Notes under the pieces: model-generated
The model's database searches: none
What the model saw: only the letters and a program-made list of their open reading frames with translations
What the model was told of the DNA's origin: nothing
Program-made: the position numbers and the translations under genes
Shown: one piece after another, positions 53,601-62,122 of the stretch
How positions within the stretch are numbered: the first letter of the stretch is position 1
How the letters are laid out: each line of letters opens with the position of its first letter
DNA from: Pseudomonas paeninsulae
GTDB lineage: Bacteria; Pseudomonadota; Gammaproteobacteria; Pseudomonadales; Pseudomonadaceae
Assembly: GCF_035621475.1 (NCBI RefSeq)
Contig: NZ_CP141799.1
Location: forward strand, 3,336,501 to 3,400,500
DNA: 64,000 nucleotides
Direction of reading: 5' to 3'

Positions 53601-54166
53601 TCGTAGGTGCGGCGGATACGGTTCTCGGTCTCGCGGCGACGCTCCTTGTACTTGGAGATACCGGCGGCTTCCTCGATGAAATTGCGCAAATCTTCGGGCT
53701 TGGCCTCGATCAGCTTGGAGATCATGCCCTGCTCGATGATCGAGTAGCTGCGTGGGCCCAGGCCGGTGCCGAGGAAGATGTCGGTGATGTCGCGCCGGCG
53801 GCATTTGGTGCCGTTGAGAAAATAGGTGTTCTGGCTGTCGCGGGTCACCCGGCGGCGGATGGAGATTTCGTTATAGCTGGCGTACTCGCCGGTCAGGGTG
53901 CCGTCGGAGTTGTCGAAAATCAGCTCGATGGACGCCTGGGTCACCGGCTTGCGCGTGTTGGAGCCGTTGAAGATGACATCGGTCATCGACTCGCCGCGGA
54001 GGTTCTTCGCCGAGCTCTCGCCCATTACCCAGCGGACGGCGTCGATGATGTTGGATTTGCCGCAACCGTTAGGCCCGACCACCGCCGCCATGTTGCTCGG
54101 AAAGCTCACCGTGGTCGGGTCGACGAAGGACTTGAAGCCAGCCAGCTTGATGCATTTAAGCCGCAT
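50678..54166 (-). CDS. smc: Chromosome segregation protein SMC
   Basis: A 1162-residue SMC ATPase that compacts and segregates DNA. The N-terminal head has Walker A VVGPNGCGKSNIIDAVRWVM; two long coiled coils flank a hinge around residues 515-650 (VLLDDFNGLDFSSLALGD, SLISRDGYWVGRHFLRVRR); the C-terminal head has the signature LLSGGEKALTALALVFAIF and Walker B PAPFCMLDEVDAPLDDANV. Complete and of normal length. Confidence 0.97.
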   Translation of the reverse strand: MRLKCIKLAGFKSFVDPTTVSFPSNMAAVVGPNGCGKSNIIDAVRWVMGESSAKNLRGESMTDVIFNGSNTRKPVTQASIELIFDNSDGTLTGEYASYNEISIRRRVTRDSQNTYFLNGTKCRRRDITDIFLGTGLGPRSYSIIEQGMISKLIEAKPEDLRNFIEEAAGISKYKERRRETENRIRRTYENLARLSDLREELERQLERLHRQAQAAEKYQEYKAEERQLKAQLTALRWQELNEQVGQREAVIGNQEVGFEALVAEQRNADASIERLRDGHHELSERFNLVQGRFYSVGGDIARVEQSIQHGQQRLRQLQDDLRESERARLETESHLGHDRTLLATLGEEQSMLEPEQELTAAAAEEAAVVLEQCETTMQGWQEQWDGFNQRSAEPRRQAEVEQSRIQQLELSLERLAERQRRLADELQQLAADPEDAAIVELSEQIAVSELSLEDLQLAEEQQAERLQHLRTELQQAGQAQQQAQGELQRLNGRLASLEALQQAALDPGKGAGDWLREQHLSERPRLAEGLRVEAGWELAVETVLGADLQAVLLDDFNGLDFSSLALGDLRLASPNRGGVPVAGSLLDKVEASIDLAPWLAKVKPVQTLDDALAARGSLGEGESLISRDGYWVGRHFLRVRRASEAESGVLARGQEIERLGLQREEREAALALLDERLLHLRESQGQQEELREQQRRQLQDQARRLGELKAQLSAGQAKVEQLTLRRRRLDSELLELAEQREIEQEQLSESRLQLQDALDAMATDHEQRESLLASRDALRERLDRVRQEARAHKDHAHQLAVRLGSLKAQHDSTRQALERLESQAERLHEKREQLSLNLEEGEAPLEELRLKLEELLDKRMAVEDELKLARLALEDADLQLRDAEKRRTQAEQQSQLLRGQLEQQRMEWQALTVRRKALQDQLLEDNYDLHGVLATLPGEASEKAWEDELERLAARIQRLGPINLAAIDEYQQQSERKRYLDAQNADLVEALDTLENVIRKIDKETRNRFKETFDQINGGLQALFPKVFGGGNAYLELTGEDLLDTGVTIMARPPGKKNSTIHLLSGGEKALTALALVFAIFQLNPAPFCMLDEVDAPLDDANVGRYARLVKEMSEKVQFIYITHNKIAMEMADQLMGVTMHEPGCSRLVAVDVEEALAMVEA

Positions 54167-54172
54167 GTGCAG

Positions 54173-54838
54173 TCATCCTTGGCGCTCGTCCAGGGTTGCC
54201 AGGACCAGTTTGCAGTTGTGCTCGCCATAAGCCAGCAGCACTTCACGGGCGCGCGAGTGATCGCGGGCGATGATCGCCTGGAGCAACTCGCCGAAGGTGT
54301 TGAGGAACTGCCCCATTTCGCTTTTGCGCCGTTCCAACGCCAGATAATAGGTACGACTGATCGCCGGCAACAGGTTCTCCACGGTTTCCTGCAGATAGGG
54401 GTTATTCGAGAACGGATACGCCGCGCGCATGATGTTGAAACTGTCCTCGACGAAAGCATTGATGTCTTCGCGCTGCAGACTGCCGAGCAGACGCTGCTGG
54501 ATAACCCGAAACGGTGCTAGATCGGCCTCGACCTGCCAACCATCTGCCACCGCTCGGGCCAGCAGGATGTACAGCTCGATGACTAGGTCGTAGAGGCTCT
54601 TGACGTTGTGCGGGGTCAGCTCGCTGACCTGAGCGCCGCGGCGCGGCAGAATGACGATCAGGTGGCGACGCTCGAGGATCAGCAGCGCCTCACGCACCGA
54701 ACCACGGCTGACGTTGAGCGACTGGGTAACTTTCTGTTCCTGAATACGCTCACGCGCCTTCAATTCACCACGAATGATGCGTTCAGCGAGGTGATGAGCG
54801 ATCTGTTCGGCGAGGCTATCCGGTGCCTTGAACGTCAT
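54173..54838 (-). CDS. GntR family regulator, FCD domain
   Basis: A 221-residue regulator ending six bases before smc's start. N-terminal winged helix: LAERIIRGELKARERIQEQK, LNVSRGSVREALLILERRHL, VILPRRGAQVSELT. The C-terminal helical FCD domain binds an unknown small acid. In P. aeruginosa the orthologue lies between smc and alkB2, and here it precedes the alkB relic, which suggests that it may have lost a former neighbour target. Confidence 0.88.
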   Translation of the reverse strand: MTFKAPDSLAEQIAHHLAERIIRGELKARERIQEQKVTQSLNVSRGSVREALLILERRHLIVILPRRGAQVSELTPHNVKSLYDLVIELYILLARAVADGWQVEADLAPFRVIQQRLLGSLQREDINAFVEDSFNIMRAAYPFSNNPYLQETVENLLPAISRTYYLALERRKSEMGQFLNTFGELLQAIIARDHSRAREVLLAYGEHNCKLVLATLDERQG

Positions 54839-55075
54839 GGAAATCCTAGGCTCTATCTGACCTATTTAGGGCAAGCGGCGTAGCTGCCTGCCCCCGCCAA
54901 GCATGGCGATGGGCGGCTAAGCGCAGGGCGCGAGTGTAACACAGGGTGTTACCGGGCCAAGGCTGACTGAGTCAGGCTTTCAAAGCAAAAGGTGGGCTGC
55001 CAAGGGATAGCACAACCAATAGTTGTCCTACAATCCTACCAGCCGCCTGATTCAACAATACAAGTCGGAGCCCCC

Positions 55076-55290
55076 ATGTTCGAACGCCTGCCCTCCAACT
55101 GGATGCTTACCATCAAAAGCATCGGCTATTGGTTCTGGTTGATCCCCGTACTGGGCATCCCCCTGAGCGATTACTGGTCATTGAACAGCCAAGGATGATT
55201 GTTCTGGCACTGTTCCCGCCGCTATGGCGTGCGGTGATGAACCCACGGATACGCGCCGACTATGCCGGCGAAGAGCATCAACTGACCTAA
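55076..55290 (+). pseudogene. Relic of alkane 1-monooxygenase (alkB2-like)
   Basis: The first part (55076-55198) reads MFERLPSNWMLTIKSIGYW then FWLIPVLGIPLSDYWSL, the N-terminus of an AlkB-type enzyme. It runs directly into MIVLALFPPLWRAVMNPRIR then ADYAGEEHQLT (55195-55290), the AlkB C-terminus, in another frame. About 340 central codons with the diiron histidines are missing. A large internal deletion is the simplest explanation. In P. aeruginosa alkB2 occupies this position between gntR and xdhA. Confidence 0.8.
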
Positions 55291-55304
55291 TCTCTGCTGC
55301 ACAG

Positions 55305-55338
55305 CAAAAACACCAAGGCCACACCCTTGGTGTTTTTT
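55305..55338 (+). terminator. Rho-independent terminator after the alkB relic
   Basis: CACCAAGG-CCACA-CCTTGGTG followed by six T on the plus strand, preceded by a run of A, so it could work in both directions. Confidence 0.8.
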
Positions 55339-55467
55339 ACTGCCTGCGCTTTAGCCTTTGCAGTGCATGCAGGGCTGGCACAAAAGCGGTTAGTGCTTAA
55401 GCGAACAGCCAGGTTTTTCGCACTCATAACTGAATCGCATGACAACTGCTTGACCAAAGAGCCAAAT

Positions 55468-55501
55468 ATTTGTTGACCCAAGAGTCAGAAAACTCTAGAT
55501 T
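55468..55501 (+). promoter_or_regulatory. Shared purine-locus motif and xdhA promoter
   Basis: ATTTGTTGACC-N6-TCAGAAAAC (55468-55493). The same element, inverted, lies before azgA at 63394-63419. Here it overlaps a promoter: TTGACC (55473-55478), 17-base spacer, TAGATT (55496-55501). A weaker third copy (TTGACCAAAGAGCCA) begins at 55450, 23 bases before the TTGACC here. Likely a binding site of a purine-responsive regulator. Confidence 0.65.
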
Positions 55502-55596
55502 TGCCCCATGCCGAGCCGTGTCTAAACGCCGCACGCTGCTGCGCTGGTGTTCTAGTAGGTCTGATACGACAACAATAAAGTGCCTGGAGGTCGCCC

Positions 55597-57036
55597 TTGA
55601 TCCAGTTTTTACTCTACCGGGAGCTGCGTACTGAGCATGCCCTCGACCCTAACGTCACCGTGCTCCAGTACTTGCGTGAGCATGTCGGCAAACCCGGTAC
55701 CAAAGAAGGCTGCGCCTCAGGCGATTGCGGCGCCTGCACCGTGGTGGTCGGCGAACTGGATGGCGAGCGCGTGCGTTATCGCACCCTCAACTCCTGCCTG
55801 ACCTTCGTCTCCAGCCTGCACGGCAAGCAACTGATCAGCGTCGAAGACCTCAAGCATCAAGGCCAGCTGCACAGCGTGCAACAGGCCATGGTCGACTGCC
55901 ATGGCTCTCAGTGCGGCTTCTGCACGCCGGGCTTTGTGATGTCGTTGTTCGCCCTGCAAAAGAACAGTAACGGCTTCGACAAGGCCGACACTCTGGAAGC
56001 CCTAGCCGGCAATCTGTGTCGCTGCACCGGCTACCGGCCGATCATCGACGCCGCCGCACAGGCCTGCTGCCAGAAGCAGCCGGACCAGTTCGACGCTGCC
56101 GAAGCCGAGACTGTCGCCCAGCTGAAGGCCATCGCCCCGCGCGAAACCGCCGAGCTCAACAGCGGCGACAAACGCTGCCTGCTGCCGCTGACCGTCGCCG
56201 ACCTGGCCGATCTCTATGCCGCCAACCCGCAAGCACGCCTGCTCGCCGGCGGCACCGACCTGGCCCTGGAAGTCACCCAGTTCCATCGCGAACTGCCGGT
56301 GATGATCTACGTCGGCCATATCGAATCGATGAAGCGCGTGGATGTGACGGCCGAGAGCATCGAGATCGGCGCCGCTACTTCACTGTCCGACTGCTACGCC
56401 GTGCTGGCCAAGGATTACCCGGACTTCGGCGAACTGCTGCACCGCTTCGCGTCCCTGCAAATCCGCAACCAGGGCACCCTGGGGGGCAACATTGGCAACG
56501 CCTCACCGATTGGCGACGCCCCGCCGCTGCTGATCGCCCTCGGTGCGCAGATCGTTTTGCGCAAAGGCAGCGACAGCCGCAGCCTGCCGATCGAAGACTA
56601 CTTTCTCGATTACAAGGTGACCGCCCGCCAGGAAGCCGAATTTATCGAGAAGATCCTGGTGCCGCGCGCGCAGAGCACCCAGGCGTTTCGCGCCTATAAG
56701 GTCTCCAAGCGCCTGGACGATGACATCTCCGCGGTGTGCGCCGCGTTCAATCTGCGTATCGAAGACGGCGTGGTACGAGAAGCGCGCATCGCCTTCGGCG
56801 GCATGGCCGCGACGCCCAAGCGCGCCGCCGCCTGCGAGGCTGCGCTGACGGGGGCCGCTTGCGGCTCAGAAGCAATCGAGCGCGCCTGTACGGCGCTGGC
56901 CGAAGACTTCACGCCGCTCAGCGACTTCCGTGCCAGCAAGGAATACCGCCTGCTTATCGCGCAGAACCTGCTGCGTAAATTCTTTCTCGAGCTGCAAGCT
57001 CCTGAAGTCGAAACCCGGGTGACCGCCTATGTCTAG
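55597..57036 (+). CDS. xdhA: Xanthine dehydrogenase small subunit XdhA
   Basis: A 479-residue Fe-S/FAD subunit that passes electrons from the molybdenum site to NAD. It has the plant-type [2Fe-2S] cluster motif KEGCASGDCGACTVVVGEL, the second cluster in SQCGFCTPGFVMSL and GNLCRCTGYRPI, and an FAD domain with LLAGGTDLALEV and GTLGGNIGNASPIGDAPP. It probably starts TTG/ATG-like at 55597 with GGAGGTCG before it. Its stop overlaps the start of xdhB by eight bases. Confidence 0.96.
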   Translation: MIQFLLYRELRTEHALDPNVTVLQYLREHVGKPGTKEGCASGDCGACTVVVGELDGERVRYRTLNSCLTFVSSLHGKQLISVEDLKHQGQLHSVQQAMVDCHGSQCGFCTPGFVMSLFALQKNSNGFDKADTLEALAGNLCRCTGYRPIIDAAAQACCQKQPDQFDAAEAETVAQLKAIAPRETAELNSGDKRCLLPLTVADLADLYAANPQARLLAGGTDLALEVTQFHRELPVMIYVGHIESMKRVDVTAESIEIGAATSLSDCYAVLAKDYPDFGELLHRFASLQIRNQGTLGGNIGNASPIGDAPPLLIALGAQIVLRKGSDSRSLPIEDYFLDYKVTARQEAEFIEKILVPRAQSTQAFRAYKVSKRLDDDISAVCAAFNLRIEDGVVREARIAFGGMAATPKRAAACEAALTGAACGSEAIERACTALAEDFTPLSDFRASKEYRLLIAQNLLRKFFLELQAPEVETRVTAYV

Positions 57037-59428
57037 CCATCACAAAACCAGCAAGACTCAAGAAGAGCTGGCCGAGTTGTTCCGCGCCGAGATCACCACC
57101 GGCGTCGGCCGCAGCGTCAAGCATGACAGCGCGGACAAGCATGTGTCCGGCGAAGCCGTGTATGTCGACGACCGCCTGGAATTCCCTAACCAATTACACG
57201 TCTATGCGCGCATGAGCGATCGCGCCCATGCCCGCATCCTCAGCATCGATACCGCGCCCTGCTATGCAATTGCGGGGGTGGCCATCGCCATCACCAGCAA
57301 GGACGTGCCAGGCCAGCTGGATATCGGCCCGGTGGTCGCCGGCGATCCGTTGCTGGCCGATGGCAAGGTCGAATACGTCGGCCAGGTGGTCATCGCCGTG
57401 GCCGCCGACAGCCTGGAAAACGCCCGCAAAGGCGCCATGGCGGCAATCATCGAATACGAAGACCTTGAGCCGGTACTGGACGTAGAGGATGCCCTGCGCA
57501 AGAAGCATTTCGTCCTCGACAGCCACCAGCACAAGATCGGCGATTCTGCCTCCGCGCTGGCCAGCGCCCCGCGTCGCCTGCAAGGCAAGCTGCATATCGG
57601 CGGCCAGGAGCACTTCTACCTGGAGACCCAGATCTCCTCGGTGATGCCCACCGAAGACGGCGGCATGATCGTTTACACCTCGACCCAGAACGCCACCGAA
57701 GTGCAGAAGCTGGTCGCCGAAGTGCTTGGCGTACCGATGCACAAGATCGTCATCGACATGCGCCGCATGGGCGGTGGCTTCGGCGGCAAGGAGACCCAGG
57801 CCGCCGGTCCAGCGTGCCTGTGTGCGGTGATCGCCCACCTCACCGGCCAGCCGACCAAGATGCGCCTGCCGCGCATGGAGGACATGAGCATCACCGGCAA
57901 ACGCCACCCGTTCTATGTGGAATATGACGTCGGCTTCGACGACAACGGTCTGCTGCACGGCATCCAGCTGGAACTGGCCGGTAACTGCGGCTATTCGCCG
58001 GACCTGTCCGGTTCCATCGTCGACCGCGCGATGTTCCACTCGGACAACGCCTACTTCCTCGGCAACGCCACCATCAATGGCCACCGTTGCAAGACCAACA
58101 CCGCCTCGAACACCGCCTACCGCGGCTTCGGCGGCCCGCAGGGTATGGTCGCCATCGAGGAGGTCATGGATGCGGTCGCGCGCAGTCTGGGCAAGGACCC
58201 GCTTGAGGTGCGCAAGCTCAACTACTACGGCAAGACCGAGCGCAACGTCACCCACTACCACCAGACGGTCGAGCACAACATGCTCGCCGAGATGACCGCC
58301 GATCTGGAGGCCAGCAGCGAATACGCCCAGCGCCGCCGTGAAATTATTGAATTCAACAAAAAAAGCCCGGTGCTGAAGAAAGGCCTGGCGCTGACCCCGG
58401 TCAAGTTCGGCATCAGCTTCACCGCCACCTTCCTCAACCAGGCCGGCGCGCTGATCCACATCTACACCGACGGCAGCATCCACCTCAACCACGGCGGCAC
58501 CGAGATGGGCCAGGGCCTCAATACCAAGGTGGCGCAGATAGTCGCCGAAGTGTTCCAGGTCGAAACCTCGCGCATCCAGATCACCGCGACCAACACCGAC
58601 AAGGTACCGAACACCTCGCCGACCGCCGCCTCCAGCGGCACCGACCTGAATGGCAAGGCCGCGCAGAACGCCGCCGAAACCATCAAGCAGCGCCTGGTCG
58701 ACTTCCTCGTACGCGAGTACAAGGTGACCCCGGAAGACGTCGAGTTCCGCAACGGCCAGGTGCGCGTGCGCGGGCAGTTCTTGTCTTTCGAGGAACTGAT
58801 CCAGAAGGCCTACTTCGCCCAGGTCTCGCTCTCCAGCACCGGTTTCTACCGCACGCCGAAGATCTTCTACGACCGTGAAAAAGCCGCCGGCCGGCCGTTC
58901 TATTACTTCGCCTATGGCGCCGCCTGCGCCGAAGTGATCGTCGACACCCTGACCGGCGAGTACAAGATGCTGCGCACCGACATCCTGCATGACGTCGGCG
59001 CCTCGCTAAACCCGGCTATCGATATCGGCCAGGTGGAAGGCGCGTTCGTCCAGGGCATGGGCTGGCTGACCATGGAAGAACTGGTGTGGAACGGCAAAGG
59101 CAAGCTGATGACCAGCGGCCCGGCCAGCTACAAGATCCCGGCGATTGCCGACATGCCGCTGGATCTGCGGGTCAAGCTGGTGGAGAACCGCAAGAACCCG
59201 GAAGACACGGTGTTCCACTCCAAGGCCGTCGGCGAGCCACCGTTCATGCTCGGCATCGCAGTCTGGTGTGCGATCAAGGATGCGGTGGCCAGCCTGGCTG
59301 ACTACCGCGTGCAGCCGAACATCGACGCCCCCGCCACGCCGGAGCGTGTGCTCTGGGGTGTGGAGCAGATGAAGAAACTGCAGCAAACCGCCAAGCCTGC
59401 TCACGCAGCAGCGGTTGAGCCGGCGTAA
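57029..59428 (+). CDS. xdhB: Xanthine dehydrogenase large subunit XdhB
   Basis: A 799-residue molybdopterin subunit that oxidises hypoxanthine and xanthine to urate. Visible Moco-binding segments are MGGGFGGKETQAAG near residue 250, NTAYRGFGGPQGMVAIEEVM, GGTEMGQGLNTKVAQI and the catalytic-loop region KAVGEPPFMLGIAVW with the essential Glu. Length is normal for the XdhB type. The 188-base gap to xdhC contains a small ORF and a palindrome. Confidence 0.96.
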   Translation: MSSHHKTSKTQEELAELFRAEITTGVGRSVKHDSADKHVSGEAVYVDDRLEFPNQLHVYARMSDRAHARILSIDTAPCYAIAGVAIAITSKDVPGQLDIGPVVAGDPLLADGKVEYVGQVVIAVAADSLENARKGAMAAIIEYEDLEPVLDVEDALRKKHFVLDSHQHKIGDSASALASAPRRLQGKLHIGGQEHFYLETQISSVMPTEDGGMIVYTSTQNATEVQKLVAEVLGVPMHKIVIDMRRMGGGFGGKETQAAGPACLCAVIAHLTGQPTKMRLPRMEDMSITGKRHPFYVEYDVGFDDNGLLHGIQLELAGNCGYSPDLSGSIVDRAMFHSDNAYFLGNATINGHRCKTNTASNTAYRGFGGPQGMVAIEEVMDAVARSLGKDPLEVRKLNYYGKTERNVTHYHQTVEHNMLAEMTADLEASSEYAQRRREIIEFNKKSPVLKKGLALTPVKFGISFTATFLNQAGALIHIYTDGSIHLNHGGTEMGQGLNTKVAQIVAEVFQVETSRIQITATNTDKVPNTSPTAASSGTDLNGKAAQNAAETIKQRLVDFLVREYKVTPEDVEFRNGQVRVRGQFLSFEELIQKAYFAQVSLSSTGFYRTPKIFYDREKAAGRPFYYFAYGAACAEVIVDTLTGEYKMLRTDILHDVGASLNPAIDIGQVEGAFVQGMGWLTMEELVWNGKGKLMTSGPASYKIPAIADMPLDLRVKLVENRKNPEDTVFHSKAVGEPPFMLGIAVWCAIKDAVASLADYRVQPNIDAPATPERVLWGVEQMKKLQQTAKPAHAAAVEPA

Positions 59429-59439
59429 CGCAATCCTCG

Positions 59440-59461
59440 AGCCCGGCGTACATCCGGGCTA
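59440..59461. repeat. Short GCCCGG palindrome
   Basis: AGCCCGGCGTACATCCGGGCT, an imperfect palindrome of the GTAGCCCGG family, in the xdhB-xdhC gap. Confidence 0.5.
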
Positions 59462-59488
59462 GAGCCTGAATCCAACAGGTGTAAAACA

Positions 59489-59620
59489 ATGACAAAACAC
59501 ACCGACGCGAAAACCCAACCGACACCGCCAGCGCCGGTTCCAATCTTGGATCCGTCGCCGAGCAACTGGCGCCTACCGCGCCCCGGACAACTGCCACCTA
59601 CCTGGAGGCTGAGCAAATGA
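59489..59620 (+). CDS. Possible small proline-rich protein coupled to xdhC
   Basis: A 43-codon ORF (MTKHTDAKTQPTPPAPVPI at its start, NWRLPRPGQLPPTWRL near its end) with CAGGTG before the ATG. Its stop overlaps the ATG of xdhC (ATGA), the arrangement of translationally coupled genes. It contains the ribosome site GGAGG of xdhC. It may be a leader controlling XdhC synthesis or a true small protein; no family recognised. Confidence 0.4.
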   Translation: MTKHTDAKTQPTPPAPVPILDPSPSNWRLPRPGQLPPTWRLSK

Positions 59621-60453
59621 GCTGGATCAGTGCCCTCGCCGACCTGCAGCAGCAAGGTCAACCTTGCGTGCTGGTGACCATCATCGAAGAACGCGGCTCG
59701 ACGCCGCGCAATGCCGGCTCGAAAATGGTGGTCACCACTGACCGCATCTTCGAAACCATCGGAGGCGGTCACCTGGAATACAAGGCGATGGAGCTGGCCC
59801 GCGAGATGCTCACCACACGCAGCCAGAACACCCGCCTGGAACGCTTCAATCTCGGCGCCAGCCTCGGCCAGTGCTGCGGCGGCGCCACCGTGCTGCTGTT
59901 CGAACCCATGGGCCAACCGCAGGCGCAGATCGCCGTCTTCGGCGCCGGCCATGTCGGCCGCGCCCTGGTGCCGCTGCTTGCCAGCCTGCCGTGCAAGGTG
60001 CGCTGGATCGACTCGCGGGAAAACGAGTTTCCCGAGCAGATTCCCAGCGGCGTGGAGAAAGTGGTCAATGACGAAGTGGTCGACGAGGTCGAGTCCATGC
60101 CGGCTGGCAGTTACTTTATCGTCATGACCCACAACCATCAGCTCGACCTGGAGCTGACCGCGGCCATCCTCAAGCGCAACGATTTCGCCTACTACGGGCT
60201 GATTGGCTCGAAGAGTAAACGCGCCAAGTTCGAACACCGCCTGCGCGACCGCGGCTTCCAACCGGAGGTGGTGCAGCGTATGCGCTGCCCGCTGGGTTTG
60301 CCCGAGGTCAAAGGCAAGTTGCCGATCGAAATCGCCGTATCCATCGCCGGTGAGGTGATCGCCACCTACAACGCGGCTTTCGGCCAGGACGTAAAAAAAG
60401 GTGAGACTTCCGTCGCCAAGCTGCTGCCCCACTCCCGTCGCGCCCAACCTTAG
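59617..60453 (+). CDS. xdhC: Xanthine dehydrogenase maturation protein XdhC
   Basis: A 278-residue factor that binds and sulfurates the molybdenum cofactor and loads it into XdhB. The N-terminal half has TIIEERGSTPRNAGSKMVVT and LGASLGQCCGGATVLLFEPM with a Cys pair; the C-terminal half is a Rossmann fold (IAVFGAGHVGRALVPLLASL) with YYGLIGSKSKRAKFEHRL and CPLGLPEVKGKLPIEIAVSI. CTGGAGG precedes the start. Confidence 0.95.
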   Translation: MSWISALADLQQQGQPCVLVTIIEERGSTPRNAGSKMVVTTDRIFETIGGGHLEYKAMELAREMLTTRSQNTRLERFNLGASLGQCCGGATVLLFEPMGQPQAQIAVFGAGHVGRALVPLLASLPCKVRWIDSRENEFPEQIPSGVEKVVNDEVVDEVESMPAGSYFIVMTHNHQLDLELTAAILKRNDFAYYGLIGSKSKRAKFEHRLRDRGFQPEVVQRMRCPLGLPEVKGKLPIEIAVSIAGEVIATYNAAFGQDVKKGETSVAKLLPHSRRAQP

Positions 60454-60543
60454 GCTGCGCCGCGCGCACTAATAACCCCGCATTGCCCGTGGTGTGCATG
60501 GCGCACCCGACGCAGCGCCAGCCCCAACATCGAGACGTAATAG

Positions 60544-61848
60544 ATGACCAGCAATATGAAAGCCTACCGCGCCGCCATCCTGCACAGCCTTGCCGACCCA
60601 GCCGTGGTCGGCGTCGAGCAGTCCTACGAGTATTTCGAGGACGGCCTGCTGCTGGTCGAGGACGGTCAAATTGCCCAGGTCGGCCACGCAGCCGATCTGC
60701 TGCCCACGCTCAAGGGCGTTGAAATCACCGAGTACCCGGACGCGCTGATCACCCCCGGCTTTATCGATACCCATATCCATTATCCACAGACCGGGATGAT
60801 CGCCTCCTACGGCGAGCAGTTGCTGGACTGGCTCAATACCTACACCTTCCCCACCGAGCGCCAGTTCGAAGACAAAGCCCACGCCGCTGATGTGGCCGGC
60901 ATTTTCCTCAAGGAACTGCTGCGCAACGGCACCACCACCGCCCTGGTGTTCGGCAGCGTGCACAAGCAATCGGTGGACGCCTTCTTCGAGGCCGCCGAGG
61001 CGCTGAACCTGCGGATGATCGCCGGCAAGGTGCTGATGGACCGCAACGCCCCGGACTACCTGACCGACACCGCTGAGTCCGGCTACGCCGACAGCAAGGA
61101 ACTGATCGAGCGCTGGCACGGCAAGGGCCGCCTGCACTATGCCGTGACCCCGCGCTTCGCCCCGACCAGCACACCGGAACAACTGACGCTGGCCGGCAGG
61201 CTTTTCCAGGAATATCCCGACCTGTATATGCACACCCACCTGTCCGAGAACCGTCAGGAGATCGAATGGGTCAAGGAGCTGTTTCCCGAGCGTAGCGGCT
61301 ACCTGGACGTCTACGACCACTTCAAGCTGATCGGCGCGCGTTCGGTGTTCGCCCACGGCGTGCACCTGTGCGATGCGGAATGCCAGCGCCTGGCCGAAAC
61401 CGGTTCGGCGGTAGCCTTCTGCCCCACTTCCAACCTGTTCCTCGGCAGCGGCCTGTTCGATTTGCCCAAGCTGGAACAGCACGGCGTGCGCGTCGGCTTG
61501 GGCACCGACGTCGGTGCTGGCACCAGCTTCAGCCAGCTGCAGTCGCTGAACGAGGCGTACAAAGTCATGCAGTTGCAGGGCAAAAAGCTCGACCCGTTCA
61601 AATCGCTGTACCTAGCCACCCTGGGCGGTGCCAACGCGCTGTATCTGGACGACAAGATCGGCAACTTCGCCAGCGGCAAAGACGCCGACTTCGTGGTGCT
61701 GGACTACAACGCCACACCGTTGATCAGCTATCGCATGCAGCAGGCCACGAGCCTGGCCGAGAAGCTGTTCGCCCTGACCATGCTCGGCGACGACCGCGCA
61801 ATCAAGGAAACCTTCGCCGCCGGCCAGTCGGTGCATCGTCGGGATTGA
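60544..61848 (+). CDS. guaD: Guanine deaminase GuaD
   Basis: A 434-residue amidohydrolase converting guanine to xanthine, the substrate of XdhAB. Metal ligands HxH are in GFIDTHIHYPQTGMI; later ligands in YMHTHLSENRQEIEWV (His), ARSVFAHGVHLCDAECQRLA (His) and VGLGTDVGAGTSFSQLQ (Asp). It follows xdhC after 90 bases without a terminator, so it is likely co-transcribed. Confidence 0.95.
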   Translation: MTSNMKAYRAAILHSLADPAVVGVEQSYEYFEDGLLLVEDGQIAQVGHAADLLPTLKGVEITEYPDALITPGFIDTHIHYPQTGMIASYGEQLLDWLNTYTFPTERQFEDKAHAADVAGIFLKELLRNGTTTALVFGSVHKQSVDAFFEAAEALNLRMIAGKVLMDRNAPDYLTDTAESGYADSKELIERWHGKGRLHYAVTPRFAPTSTPEQLTLAGRLFQEYPDLYMHTHLSENRQEIEWVKELFPERSGYLDVYDHFKLIGARSVFAHGVHLCDAECQRLAETGSAVAFCPTSNLFLGSGLFDLPKLEQHGVRVGLGTDVGAGTSFSQLQSLNEAYKVMQLQGKKLDPFKSLYLATLGGANALYLDDKIGNFASGKDADFVVLDYNATPLISYRMQQATSLAEKLFALTMLGDDRAIKETFAAGQSVHRRD

Positions 61849-61863
61849 GGGGCCGCAATCTCA

Positions 61864-62046
61864 AGGGTGGGTTAGCGGCGCATGACTAAAACGGCTGAAT
61901 CCGGCCGAGTATTCGAGCGCTGCGTTGCCGACCGCGATTGCATGGCATGACGCGGGGTTAGATACATCGCGGTTGGGTTACGCGGTGCCTGAGACCCTGA
62001 GCCTAACCCTGCACCGCAACGCCCAACCCACGAAGCTACCCTACCG
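61864..62046. repeat. Long intergenic inverted repeat (GTAGGGTGG family)
   Basis: AGGGTGGGTTAGCGGCGCATG at the left and, on the right, GGTTACGCGGTG, CGCAACGCCCAACCC and a CTACCCTACC end, with internal half-copies. It fills most of the gap between guaD and the gntR terminator and belongs with 38861-38951 and 46491-46560. Confidence 0.55.
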
Positions 62047-62069
62047 CCGAACGGATCGCCGTCCATAGG

Positions 62070-62113
62070 CAACAAAAAAGCCCCGAGGCTCACGCATCGG
62101 GGCTTTTTTGTTG
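62070..62113. terminator. Bidirectional terminator between guaD and gntR
   Basis: AACAAAAAAGCCCCGA and TCGGGGCTTTTTTGTT are perfect inverted arms with a short loop. A and T runs on both sides allow it to end the xdh-guaD transcript and the converging gntR transcript. Confidence 0.88.
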
Positions 62114-62122
62114 CCACTGCAA

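Noticed and set aside
57194..58990. A 598-codon minus-strand ORF opposite xdhB
   Set aside because: It is antisense to a conserved enzyme gene; its Gly/His/Val-rich composition is that of a shadow frame in GC-rich codon usage.
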